Positions 53,522-63,341 of a stretch of 64,000 nt of DNA are shown piece after piece. The stretch's first letter is position 1; every line of letters begins with the position of its first letter. The translations under genes and the position numbers were made by a program. This DNA is from Aureispira sp. CCB-E (GTDB lineage: Bacteria; Bacteroidota; Bacteroidia; Chitinophagales; Saprospiraceae), in contig NZ_CP133671.1 in assembly GCF_031326345.1 (NCBI RefSeq), positions 6,669,501 through 6,733,500 on the forward strand. The letters are read 5' to 3'. Below the pieces are notes generated by a model. It was not told the origin of the DNA. It was given only the letters and a program-made list of their open reading frames with translations, and searched no databases.

Positions 53522-56500
53522 TTACAAACGTTGAGCATCAAATGCTCGATTGATGATAAAGCTTTTTAATACTTTAGATCCTACTCCTTCCACTTTGACA
53601 TGAATCAAGTAAACACCTCCAGCTACAGGAACTCCCGAGTAATTTTTCAAATCCCAATTGATAGATGTTGTGATTTGGTCATCTGCATCTGGACCATTGG
53701 TTCCCAATCCTACTCTTGCAATTCCATTTCTTGCACCTCCTGATTCTAATGTATTTTTATACTCTTGAGCTACTTTAAACTCTTTTACAAATCGTCCATC
53801 CAATGAGTAAATACGGATGTCACATTTTGCAGGAATGTTGGTTATCTTAACTACATTATCCGTCTCTTTTACCTCGTAATCTGAATAAGCATAGTATGGA
53901 TTTGGTACTACTCGCATCAAATCTAAAGCACTGGTGGCTTTTTCTGTATCCTCTTTCGTTGGTTGCAAACCATCCAAGCTAAATTCATACAATGGATAAC
54001 CCAAGTTCTCATACGTACCTCGCTCTATTTCATGAGGACGATTGACTCGTAATTTTACTGTCATATCCGTTGGTGGAATCTCGCCATACGTACCCCCCAT
54101 TTCTACTCCAGGTGTCAACAATGCCATTGATGCCCATGTTATATCCATGTTTCTAACGAGATTGTTATCTGGAGTGAAGATAGGCAAGATACCATTGTAT
54201 TGATCGATAATACTCTTACAAGAATCATACTTCGTTCTCGTTACATAAATGATGTGCTGACCTCCCAATACCGAACGTAAGAACTGAACATCCTCATCAA
54301 TAGAGTTCGGTCCTGCAAATGCCGTTGCTGTTGGGTTAAAGATCATATCATCTCCTGTACTTACTCCTTCGGCAATATTCTCCTCTAAGATCACTCCATT
54401 GTACAATGAATTCTCTCCAAAGAAGACATTCAAGCGCTCTCCTGTTTCTACATCATAAGCATAACCAGGGAACCATGACATCCCTGTACTCGTCAAGTCA
54501 ATCGACATATCCTTGTTTCTTGAATAGTAAGTAGGCTTCGTTCCACTTGGAGTACTTCCCTTCCATTCCATCTGACGACGTCCTGAGGGTGCTGTTTGTC
54601 CCAAATATCCACTACCATGATAACGGTTAAAGGTCTCGGTTACAATACACCTACTCCACTTGCTTTGATCGGGAGTCAATACTACATTTACATTATTCAA
54701 GGCAACTAACATCGTATCTCGTACTTTCGCCGCTATGTTCGAATTCTTGTTTCTAAATCGTGCTCCTGATGAGCCGATGTTCATTAAAGAAAAGTAGTAA
54801 TCTGTTGTTCGTAATTCTCCATCACACAACATAAAGGGATACCATCCTCCTACACTAGTTGAATATTCTTTGTTTGGATCAAACAACTCATCGTCTTCTC
54901 CTGGTCCATTCTTGATCATGTTAAAGACGCCTTCATCATCCTCTACTCCTGTATACCATTTACCATAGGTCACACTATCAGAGTAAACAATCTCTGAACC
55001 TACCCAACCTGTGTTGTTCGCTATATTCTGCTCCCCTTGTCCACTTGGTCCCACTACTTGTTGTAAACTTACAGATATTCCCAAATCTGGTACATATTGC
55101 TCGTAATCCCAATCCATTGTTTGGAATGAAGACCACAATACTGTAGGATCATTCACATCTTTTAACACCCAATAAATTGAATCACCCAACACAGGGAATG
55201 TATCTTTGTTCGCTACATATACTTGAGTAGCACTATCTCGTGTCCAAGTATAGTTTTCATCACAAACATACAACTGGTAGGTACCTTGAGGCACGCGCAA
55301 GGGATCCACTACTTTTACATCTACTGGCGCTCGTCCTGATGCATAATCTATTCTTCCTACATTTTCTCCATTTACAATCGCATTTTCTATACTGCTTAGG
55401 TTCGTAATCTCCAAAAACTGCTTGGACCCTGTTCCGGAACCATCTATTCTTGTAATCCCTGGACGGTCACCATAAGCTGACTGTAGGCTAATTCCTGAAT
55501 ATTCTGAATCGTTGATTCTTGGTATTCCTGTGTATATTTTAAAGTTTCTACGACCTTGTAAGTAAGGTGTTGCCTGTCCTGTATTGGTAACAGGATTGAA
55601 TTTTTCATACTCGTTATAAGCATAAGCAACCACACAGAAATAATACTGCTTGTGATTGATCAAATCTTTTTCTCCCTCTGCAAATTGATCTTCTACTACT
55701 TTAAATGTATGTTTGATACCTTTGTTCGTACCTTCTACTTGAATCGTTGGAACAGAAACATCAATTCCTAAATCCTCATCTGCAAATTTTTCCCAATTTG
55801 CAATCTTAGAAACATTATCATTTACATCCGTTTGGAAAATTAAACGTGCTTTTGTCTCATCGTCCAACTCTGTTACAGAAAGGTTCGGATCATTTACTTG
55901 ATATACTTTATATCCTTGGAAAGTATACGTTGTATCCAATGGTGCAAAAGGTCTAAGTTCTGCTGGAGACTCTTCGTAGCCCAATTTGTAGTTATTTTGC
56001 TCTGCTGAGTAGTATAAATTCAAGACCAACTCTTCGTTCATTTCGATGACATCAATATATGGAGCATCAGGACCATCTGTAATTTTAAAACAGTTATCAA
56101 ATAAGTTCTGTGCTAATACATCTGCCTCTACCAATGGACGCAACGATGGACATGGATAATCTGGGATACTTGGCACCCATACTACTCCTGAAATCATTTC
56201 ATTGGTAGCTCCTGGTTTCAAGACAAATGGCCCTGAGGTATGCAAGAAACGATTGTCTGCACCAACTACTCCTTCCGTACACATTGACCAAGCACCATTG
56301 CCAGTTTCATTTGGAAATGATGGGAACACATAAGGAGTCGGGGTTGCTGTTTGATTACCTGGATCATACCCGTCACCTCCTGATGTAATTGGAGTACCGT
56401 TTGGCCAGTAGCCTGAAATCAGACGATAAAAACCTAATGCTGCTGTAGGATCTCCTTTTGGATCAGAGTTGCTATTGATATGGTATTGGAAAGAAGATAA

Positions 56501-57631
56501 TCCAATTTGTTTACCTGCAGAATCCAGCGGTCCTCTAAAGTAATCTACTGCTAACGCAGGAATATCCGTACCGTATCCTGCCGCACCACTTGTTCCACAA
56601 GGATTATCATCATTGGCATCTTCATTATAAACATACCCCATACCTGTTATAGTATCACATCCAATATAATCATCGTTTGAACAACCCAAATCTGGGTCAG
56701 ACCATAAAGAGAAGTATGTATCATTCAAAGCCAATTTATTTCTATTTAATAGCTTATAACGATAAAAAGTTTGGTTGTTGATTGCATCCGTTGTTCTATA
56801 ACCAAAAGCCGTTACTTGGATTTCCATTTTCATGGCCTGTCCATTGGTTTGTGTATGCAAGTTACCATTATCATTATACACCCACCAAGTCATTTGATCT
56901 GCATAAACAGGATTGTTGTAATTAGCACTTTCACAACCTGACACCTCAATAATGGGGTGGTCTCCTTGATAAGGATCATAGGTACCATCACCATCATAAT
57001 CTATAAATGGCGCCAATTCTTGATTGTAATCACGGATATCAAATCCATGTATAGCCAAGAAATGTGGATTCCCCTTTGCAGGCCATCCTAATAGTCCTCT
57101 TGAAGGAGTACCTTGTACACCTGGGTTTAGAGGATCTAAGTTATCCGCTCTCAAAGCAGTAATATCATCGCCCAACACTGTAAAGTGTCTATCCCAACGC
57201 TCACAATCTATTTTTTCAATAGTTCCCAAGTCAGGGTTCAAAGGTCCTGTCCAATAGTCATTTCCATTATTTCGATAGGTTTGAGCTGCCAAAATCAAGT
57301 TTCCACCATCATCATAAGCTCCTAACCAAATTGCTCCAGAAAACAATGCTGAAACTTCAGGCACACCTGATGCCGGATCTACATTAGGAACGATGTAGCG
57401 AGCGGTTTGATTTCCATCCCACCACATATCTCCTCCCGCACGCAACATAGCACGAACGTTGTTGATTGCTAAATCAGTTTGAGCACGCGATTCCGTACAT
57501 TCTGCACGAAAGGAATTTTTATTTTTATTTTGATTTTTTTGTGCAGTAGCTCCTACAAAATCTCGGGCATCTACAGAGGTAAAGGCCACAAAACAAGATA
57601 GGATGACTGACAAACATCTTAGTTTATTCAT
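53522..57631 (-). CDS. giant secreted surface protein, paralogue A
   Basis: The 1369-residue protein has a signal peptide (MNKLRCLSVILSCFVAFTSV, cleavage after DA). It has the family N-terminal domain (SRAQTDLAINNVRAMLRAGG), a Ca-loop-like DYDGDGTYDPYQGD at residues 211-224, the shared block (about 699-1249), and a T9SS type A/FlgD-Ig-like tail (VVPNPYYAYSDYEV, IRIYSLDGRFVKEFK, then VAGGVYLIHVKVEGVGSKVL and SFIINRAFDAQRL). It lies 78 bases after the TonB-dependent receptor gene and 77 bases before the PorV-like gene, all on one strand, so it is the middle gene of that operon. No catalytic motif is recognised, and a structural or binding role at the cell surface is inferred. Confidence 0.86.
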   Translation of the reverse strand: MNKLRCLSVILSCFVAFTSVDARDFVGATAQKNQNKNKNSFRAECTESRAQTDLAINNVRAMLRAGGDMWWDGNQTARYIVPNVDPASGVPEVSALFSGAIWLGAYDDGGNLILAAQTYRNNGNDYWTGPLNPDLGTIEKIDCERWDRHFTVLGDDITALRADNLDPLNPGVQGTPSRGLLGWPAKGNPHFLAIHGFDIRDYNQELAPFIDYDGDGTYDPYQGDHPIIEVSGCESANYNNPVYADQMTWWVYNDNGNLHTQTNGQAMKMEIQVTAFGYRTTDAINNQTFYRYKLLNRNKLALNDTYFSLWSDPDLGCSNDDYIGCDTITGMGYVYNEDANDDNPCGTSGAAGYGTDIPALAVDYFRGPLDSAGKQIGLSSFQYHINSNSDPKGDPTAALGFYRLISGYWPNGTPITSGGDGYDPGNQTATPTPYVFPSFPNETGNGAWSMCTEGVVGADNRFLHTSGPFVLKPGATNEMISGVVWVPSIPDYPCPSLRPLVEADVLAQNLFDNCFKITDGPDAPYIDVIEMNEELVLNLYYSAEQNNYKLGYEESPAELRPFAPLDTTYTFQGYKVYQVNDPNLSVTELDDETKARLIFQTDVNDNVSKIANWEKFADEDLGIDVSVPTIQVEGTNKGIKHTFKVVEDQFAEGEKDLINHKQYYFCVVAYAYNEYEKFNPVTNTGQATPYLQGRRNFKIYTGIPRINDSEYSGISLQSAYGDRPGITRIDGSGTGSKQFLEITNLSSIENAIVNGENVGRIDYASGRAPVDVKVVDPLRVPQGTYQLYVCDENYTWTRDSATQVYVANKDTFPVLGDSIYWVLKDVNDPTVLWSSFQTMDWDYEQYVPDLGISVSLQQVVGPSGQGEQNIANNTGWVGSEIVYSDSVTYGKWYTGVEDDEGVFNMIKNGPGEDDELFDPNKEYSTSVGGWYPFMLCDGELRTTDYYFSLMNIGSSGARFRNKNSNIAAKVRDTMLVALNNVNVVLTPDQSKWSRCIVTETFNRYHGSGYLGQTAPSGRRQMEWKGSTPSGTKPTYYSRNKDMSIDLTSTGMSWFPGYAYDVETGERLNVFFGENSLYNGVILEENIAEGVSTGDDMIFNPTATAFAGPNSIDEDVQFLRSVLGGQHIIYVTRTKYDSCKSIIDQYNGILPIFTPDNNLVRNMDITWASMALLTPGVEMGGTYGEIPPTDMTVKLRVNRPHEIERGTYENLGYPLYEFSLDGLQPTKEDTEKATSALDLMRVVPNPYYAYSDYEVKETDNVVKITNIPAKCDIRIYSLDGRFVKEFKVAQEYKNTLESGGARNGIARVGLGTNGPDADDQITTSINWDLKNYSGVPVAGGVYLIHVKVEGVGSKVLKSFIINRAFDAQRL
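53884..55538. repeat. near-identical core block, copy in paralogue A
   Basis: The third copy of the block also found at 43916-45570 and 48460-50114. In the three translated copies only about three substitutions were noticed over roughly 550 residues (for example SEIV/SEII and VEDN/VEDD). Confidence 0.8.
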
Positions 57632-57660
57632 CTTCTTTTAATTTATGCTCGACAGAGTAG

Positions 57661-57686
57661 GAGTTCCAAACTTTCGTTCGGAACTC
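57661..57686 (-). other. intercistronic hairpin between the receptor and paralogue A
   Basis: GAGTTCC (57661-57667) and GGAACTC (57680-57686) form a 7-bp stem with a 12-base loop in the 78-base gap. It lacks a T run on the minus strand, like the hairpin at 53467. Confidence 0.5.
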
Positions 57687-57709
57687 TTTGTCTTTATACT
57701 TTTTTTTAA

Positions 57710-60700
57710 TTAGAAACTAAATCTCAATCCTAAGAAAATTCGTCTAGGTCTAGAGATATTGAATGGATTGTTCATACGCAAATCATACAATGTCTCATAA
57801 GAAGCTGGTTGAGAAGCTGCGAAACCTGGACCAGAACTACCTGTTGTTGTCAAGAAGCCATCATCTGTAGGTGAGCCTGTAACAGCATATACAGCTAATG
57901 GGTTTTGAGTATTCAACAAGTTTTGAATACGTAAGTACACATTTAAACGGATTGGATTTTTAGATTTTTTACCAATCACAAAATCTCTATCAAATTTCAA
58001 ATCTACACGGAATGCCCAATCCATGCGAGCACCATTGATGCTACCATCTGTAATACGATCTTGGAAAGTAGTTCCAATACCTCCAGGAATTTCTTTACGA
58101 GTATATGGACGACCTGAGCTTGCGTTAAATGCCAAGTTAATTCCCGTATTTTCTAAGACGTCAAATTTACCAATTTTTGGTCCATTGTAACGATCTCCAC
58201 TTTTGAAACGGTAATCAAACATTACATAGAATGTATGTCTTTGATCAAAAGAAAGAGGGAATACATACTTTAATTCATCAGCTGCAATACCTGTCGATGA
58301 AGTAGGACTAGATCCTGTTCCTTCAGAGAAAGCCAAAGTATAGTTCGCCAAAATACGCAAGTTGTTATTTTCACGCATATCGTACTCCAACTTAAAGGCT
58401 TTGGTTGTCGAGAAATCACTGTTACCAAAAGAACTATAAGTAGATGGGTATGCATTGATAAAATCTCTTACCTGAATTAAATCTCTCTCTTCTCTATACA
58501 ATAAAGAAACTTTAAATTTAGAGAAGTCTGTTAATTTTTGTTGGAAACCAACTTCATAGTTAATGGTGCGTTGTGGCTTCAAGTCTGGATTACCAATAAA
58601 CGAACCACCAGCAACTAATTCTCTAAAGTTATAGTATGTAAAAGGAGAAGCAAAAGCACCACTAGGTGGACGCTGTGCCAATACATCGTAGTTCGCATAA
58701 AAGTTTGCTTCCTTAGAAATTGGGAAAGAGAATGCAATACGAGGCATTACAATCAAAGTAGGTATATAATCACGGAATGCTTCTGTTGGCTTATAATTCT
58801 CACCTTGAGGATCAACAGCAGCAGTACCAAAACCTTTAAGTGCTGGTACAATTGTAGATCCCAATTCTGAAGCATTATTCACAGGAACACCACTCGCATT
58901 ATACCATTGTTCTCCATTTCTATATCCAACAACAGCAGCGTCTTTGTTGTTATCATTTACATAAACTGCAAAATCATCTCCTATATTTTCAGGGTGTGAG
59001 AAATCTGCACGTCGACCAGCTGCATATATTGATTGATCGCTTGTAAATTCTGCCGCCGTTTCGTAACCAGTGATTGAATAAGGATCATTCAATACTTTTG
59101 TATTGGCATCATAACTATCAAAACGTACTCCGATATTACAAATAATATCTTTGTAGGTAAACTTATCTTGGATGTAACCAGCAACATAAATTGGCTTGTC
59201 TGGTGCAATTGGACGTGTTTTAATTTCACGACCATCTGCTAGTACTTGTTTCTCTGTAAAGAAAGAGAAAAAGTCAACATCTGTACCAGTAGGATTTCCT
59301 AAGTAATCGTATCCATAGTAGCTCATAACACGGCTACGTCCTGTAATCAACGTAGATGGCTCAAACCATTCTAATTTCATTTGGTCTGGTGTTAACTCAT
59401 GTACATTCACCCAATCACGTTTTGTCAAACCTAAGTCTTCTCTTAAACGCTGACCAAACAAAGTCATATCTGGCTCTTCTCCATTTTCGTCTTTACGAAT
59501 CAAGATATCATACAAGTCATATTGACGTTGTCTTACTGGGTCATAATAAACTTCCCCAGTTGGACGAGTAGGATCAGTTGCTTCTTCATCCATATGAAAG
59601 TTAACAGATTGATCTGCCAAATTCCACAAACTGAATGGATTAATATTATAAGAACGAGTAATACGCTGCTCAAATGTACCTCCTAATTGAATAGAGTGAC
59701 GAATAGGATTTCCAGATCGTTGAGCCATCACTAAATCAAAATTAGCTTTAACATTTGCACGAACTTGAGAGCTGTTACTTTTTCCATAACCTGTTCCCAA
59801 TTGATGAGGTGCATTGAACAAACCATATACACTGGTACGAGCTCCCGTGTTTAATCCATTGACAATTTCCATTTGCCCCATATCTGTTGGAGCACCAGGA
59901 ACAAATGTACTAGGATCACTTGGGTTAAGAGGTTGTGGAATCAAATTGTTATAAGCAGCCAAGCCTGGATTAATATCCCAGTTTGGTTCGTATTTAGTAA
60001 AACTAATATTGTTAGCCAAATGCCCATCTTCTACTCTAGTAGCAATGGTATCTCCTGCAGTATTGGTAATAAAAATAGAATCAACAGGACCAATTCTAGG
60101 AACAAGATTTCTGTAGAATTTACCAACATATCCATATTCCCACAAACGATCTTTGTAACGAGGATCTTCACTAGCACTATTAGTTTGCGAGTAATCTCCT
60201 TGCAATTCATAACTAAAGTTCTGGAATACAGACTGTAAGGTCGTAGAATCACTATCTTCGCTATCTCCACCTGGTTGTGTAGAGCTTACAGTGTGACGGA
60301 AACGTCCAGACACACGCCAAGTGTTGGTATTATAAGTTGGATTGTATTGATAGTTAAACAAACGATTTCCTACACCTGCAGAATTTCCCCAGTTGAACTG
60401 AGCTTGACCTCCAGCAACAAAGTAGAAATCTTTGTTAGGTTTAAAATCAATTTTACCATTTGCTACTGCATACGATTCACGAGCATTTGGACGAACTTGT
60501 GTTACTTCCAAATCATCTTTCGTAATAAAGTCTGCCGAGTAAACACGACCACTTCCACTTGGATTAGCAACCAATGGGTTAGCTAATATTTCATTTAATT
60601 TATCTTCTTTTAATTGAAAAGAACCTAAAGCTGATGGACGGCTATCTAAAGATGTAGAATAAACACCCGCAAGACGATATCCTAAGATAGTAGACTTACG

Positions 60701-61564
60701 AATTTTTCCATCTTTCTTAAGTGTATCACCTAATGCATTTAGCATCGGCTTTGCCAAAATAGGACCTGAAAAGTAAACATCTGCACGATTGGCTGCAAAC
60801 GCGTCCAAAAATTGAGAAGTCTCCAATTGCACACCTCCTGTCAGTTCAGAAGAAGGTCCTTTTGTGATAATATTTGTAATTGCTCCTGTTGCATCTCCAA
60901 ATTCAGCAGGTACACCAGAAGTAATAATTTGAACCTGATCAATTTCAGTCTCAGGGATACCAAAATTACCAATTACACGTACCCCATCAATATAGGTATC
61001 GTTACTGGTACTACGGCTACCATTAGAGTTGATTGCTTCTCCTTCGTCCGTTTGACTTACCCCAGCAGTTGTAGCAACTATACTAGTTACATTACGTGTC
61101 GCCAAGTTTTTGATGTCCTCTGCTCCCAATGTTTGACCACCAGAAGTAGCATCTTGTTCAATCAATGGAATTCGATAAGCACGTACAACAATCTCTTGTT
61201 TTTGTCCTGTACTATCTGTGATTTCGAAATTAGTACCTTCTTCCATCTCAATATCAAATCGAACGACTTGACCTAACTTCACAACAACTCCTTCTGTTTT
61301 TACAGTAGGATACCCTACGTAAGAAACCAATACATCATACGTACCAGCATTAACATTTGAGAAGTTATAGTTTCCATCAAAGTCGGTCTGTGTTCCGGAG
61401 ATTTGCACTCCCTCTTTTTCTAAAACTACATTTGCAAAAGGTAGCCCTTCGTCGTTGCCAACATCAATAACCTTCCCTTGCAAACTACCTGTTGTTTGGG
61501 CAAAAAGCGTACTGCTTCCCAAGAACAACAGAGTCAACAAAATTATGTAACGAACCATAACCAT
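57710..61564 (-). CDS. TonB-dependent receptor with N-terminal carboxypeptidase-like domain
   Basis: Such receptors are 22-strand outer-membrane barrels that import or interact with substrates using TonB energy. The 1284-residue protein has a signal peptide (MVMVRYIILLTLLFLGSSTL, cleavage near FAQ). A CarboxypepD_reg-like domain follows (about 26-112; GKVIDVGNDEGLPFANVVLE and DFDGNYNFSNVNAGTYDVLV). Next come the plug domain (about 125-240; AEDIKNLATRNVTSIVATTA and TSGVPAEFGDATGAITNIIT) and the barrel, ending FNISRPRRIFLGLRFSF with the C-terminal aromatic. A start at the second Met (61558) is equally possible. No SusD-type gene follows; instead the giant paralogue A and the PorV-like gene do. 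Ligand unknown. Confidence 0.92.
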   Translation of the reverse strand: MVMVRYIILLTLLFLGSSTLFAQTTGSLQGKVIDVGNDEGLPFANVVLEKEGVQISGTQTDFDGNYNFSNVNAGTYDVLVSYVGYPTVKTEGVVVKLGQVVRFDIEMEEGTNFEITDSTGQKQEIVVRAYRIPLIEQDATSGGQTLGAEDIKNLATRNVTSIVATTAGVSQTDEGEAINSNGSRSTSNDTYIDGVRVIGNFGIPETEIDQVQIITSGVPAEFGDATGAITNIITKGPSSELTGGVQLETSQFLDAFAANRADVYFSGPILAKPMLNALGDTLKKDGKIRKSTILGYRLAGVYSTSLDSRPSALGSFQLKEDKLNEILANPLVANPSGSGRVYSADFITKDDLEVTQVRPNARESYAVANGKIDFKPNKDFYFVAGGQAQFNWGNSAGVGNRLFNYQYNPTYNTNTWRVSGRFRHTVSSTQPGGDSEDSDSTTLQSVFQNFSYELQGDYSQTNSASEDPRYKDRLWEYGYVGKFYRNLVPRIGPVDSIFITNTAGDTIATRVEDGHLANNISFTKYEPNWDINPGLAAYNNLIPQPLNPSDPSTFVPGAPTDMGQMEIVNGLNTGARTSVYGLFNAPHQLGTGYGKSNSSQVRANVKANFDLVMAQRSGNPIRHSIQLGGTFEQRITRSYNINPFSLWNLADQSVNFHMDEEATDPTRPTGEVYYDPVRQRQYDLYDILIRKDENGEEPDMTLFGQRLREDLGLTKRDWVNVHELTPDQMKLEWFEPSTLITGRSRVMSYYGYDYLGNPTGTDVDFFSFFTEKQVLADGREIKTRPIAPDKPIYVAGYIQDKFTYKDIICNIGVRFDSYDANTKVLNDPYSITGYETAAEFTSDQSIYAAGRRADFSHPENIGDDFAVYVNDNNKDAAVVGYRNGEQWYNASGVPVNNASELGSTIVPALKGFGTAAVDPQGENYKPTEAFRDYIPTLIVMPRIAFSFPISKEANFYANYDVLAQRPPSGAFASPFTYYNFRELVAGGSFIGNPDLKPQRTINYEVGFQQKLTDFSKFKVSLLYREERDLIQVRDFINAYPSTYSSFGNSDFSTTKAFKLEYDMRENNNLRILANYTLAFSEGTGSSPTSSTGIAADELKYVFPLSFDQRHTFYVMFDYRFKSGDRYNGPKIGKFDVLENTGINLAFNASSGRPYTRKEIPGGIGTTFQDRITDGSINGARMDWAFRVDLKFDRDFVIGKKSKNPIRLNVYLRIQNLLNTQNPLAVYAVTGSPTDDGFLTTTGSSGPGFAASQPASYETLYDLRMNNPFNISRPRRIFLGLRFSF

Positions 61565-62101
61565 AAGAACTTTTAAAAAAGTTAAAAAATTAAACGTTGT
61601 TTATCTATTGTACAATTAAGTACGGTATTCAAAGCAATGTTAAGATAACCAATCTACAACACTACCTTATTTCTTTATTTTACATTTGAAGTAAAGTCCA
61701 ATGTTCAAGTATTAAACTTTGGTAACCAGCCAAGTTTAAACGAGCTTTTGTATGCTTATCGAACGCACAAATCCTCATCTGTGCACTTCCCTTTTTAAAA
61801 TGACTTATTTTTACCATAAATAATTGTGTCATTTTTTAGACAGAGACATTATTCTAACTACAAAAGCCTATTTTTTGCATTCTACACCAGTCTTTTTTTT
61901 AGTTACCCACTTGTTGGGTTAACATTTTTCACTAAAAGAACAAAATTGATAACAAAACTATAACACATTACCAAAACCACTGATTACCAACCAAGTAAAC
62001 TCAAAAAAAACGTTCTTAAAATCGTTTTTATAATAACTTTACCTGTTAATTCGTTTTTTAGTGACTAACAAAAGTATCATCAAATTCCGACAATTCCAAG
62101 T
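61565..62101. other. intergenic region upstream of the TonB-receptor operon
   Basis: About 540 AT-rich bases with no ORF. The operon promoter should be near the left end, but no TAnnTTTG box with a matching TTG could be fixed. No hairpin terminator for the upstream dehydrogenase gene (ending at 62102) was evident. Confidence 0.4.
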
Positions 62102-63058
62102 CTATTGCTTCATAATTCGGTCAAGTAACAATTCTGCCAAACGTTCCTTGGACTCCACTGTCCATCCTGCTATATGAGGAGTTACTAAAATATTTTCACG
62201 AGCAAATAAATCTTGAAATAACAAATCTTCGTCTTGGGTATAAGTAGCTGGCTTTTCATTTTCAAAAACATCCAAACAAGCACCAATTACTTGACCAGAA
62301 TCTAATACATTTAAGAGCGATTTTGTGTTAACGATATTCCCTCTAGATGTGTTAATTAGTACCACTGGTTTTTCAAACTTATCCCAATAATCTTGATCAA
62401 CCAAGCCCTTGGTTTCTGGGGTAGAAGGCAAATGCAAACTCAACACATCTGCTTCCTTCTGTATTTGCTCCATGTCTGATTCAGTTACATGGGGCATTCC
62501 TTCGGTGTAATTAGATTTATACTTATCATATGCTAAGACCCGAACTCCAAATCCAGCTAGGCGTTTTGCAAATGCAACTCCAGTATAGCCAAATCCAACG
62601 ATCCCTACTGTTTTGCCCATCAACTCCCAGCCTCTATTTTGTTCTCGTTGCCATTTTTTTTGGCGCACCTGTTGATCTGACCGACGCAAGTTAATAGCTA
62701 AGCTTAGCAGCATACCCATTGCATGCTCTGCTACAGCATCACAATTGCCATCTGGCGCACGATGAACAGCAACATTTTTGATTTTTGCATAATCTAGGTC
62801 TATAATTTCTAGTCCAGAACCTAATCTACCAATAAATTTTAACTGTGTAGCCTTGTCTAAAAAAGAGCGGTCTACTGTAATTTTGCTATTGATAATAATT
62901 CCCTGATAATGGTGTATCATAGCACGCACCTCTTCCAAAGAAATGGAAGGCATATAATCACATCGATAGCCTGCAACTGTCAATCCTTCGATTAGTAAGT
63001 TGTGAACACCATCTGTTATCAGTACCTTAGGTTCTTCATTTGTTATTTTTTCTCTCAT
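62102..63058 (-). CDS. D-2-hydroxyacid dehydrogenase (phosphoglycerate-dehydrogenase-like)
   Basis: These NAD-dependent enzymes oxidise D-2-hydroxyacids, or the reverse. The 318-residue protein has a lid/catalytic domain and a Rossmann domain with VGIVGFGYTGVAFAKRLAGF (GFGYTG at 155-160) and an Asp (LAYDKY) favouring NAD. The catalytic residues are present: Arg239 in NTSRGNIVN, Glu268 in FENEKP and His295 in TPHIAGWT. It is a single-lobed enzyme without an ACT domain, so it could be SerA-like, glyoxylate reductase-like or another 2-ketoacid reductase. The serine-biosynthesis partner serC is not adjacent, so no assignment is made. Confidence 0.9.
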   Translation of the reverse strand: MREKITNEEPKVLITDGVHNLLIEGLTVAGYRCDYMPSISLEEVRAMIHHYQGIIINSKITVDRSFLDKATQLKFIGRLGSGLEIIDLDYAKIKNVAVHRAPDGNCDAVAEHAMGMLLSLAINLRRSDQQVRQKKWQREQNRGWELMGKTVGIVGFGYTGVAFAKRLAGFGVRVLAYDKYKSNYTEGMPHVTESDMEQIQKEADVLSLHLPSTPETKGLVDQDYWDKFEKPVVLINTSRGNIVNTKSLLNVLDSGQVIGACLDVFENEKPATYTQDEDLLFQDLFARENILVTPHIAGWTVESKERLAELLLDRIMKQ

Positions 63059-63341
63059 TGTGTCTTATTTGTTTGTACCATTATTGCCCTTGTTACAATC
63101 AGTATTTAGATCAAGCTCATAGTGCGACAAATATAGAAGATTTTAAAACTTCTAAACCAGAAAGGTTAACAAATTATTACTTTACTTAGGATAACAGAAT
63201 CTAATTTTCGCCCAAATGTTCAATTCAGACAAAATATTAAATAACTACTATGTGAATAGTATACTTTGGTAAGAAATATAGAAAGGCATTTGTTGTATTG
63301 ATGTAGCTATTAAAATAATGTTGGGGAACATATAAAGCCCA

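Noticed and set aside
45476-55635. 63-codon minus-strand frames repeated in the paralogue genes
   Set aside because: They are alternative-frame translations of the near-identical block; they recur only because the DNA is repeated.
59873-61276. Three plus-strand frames (121, 103 and 154 codons) inside the TonB-receptor gene
   Set aside because: All lie antisense to the plug and barrel-coding sequence, and are Cys/Ser/Thr/Ile-rich shadow translations.
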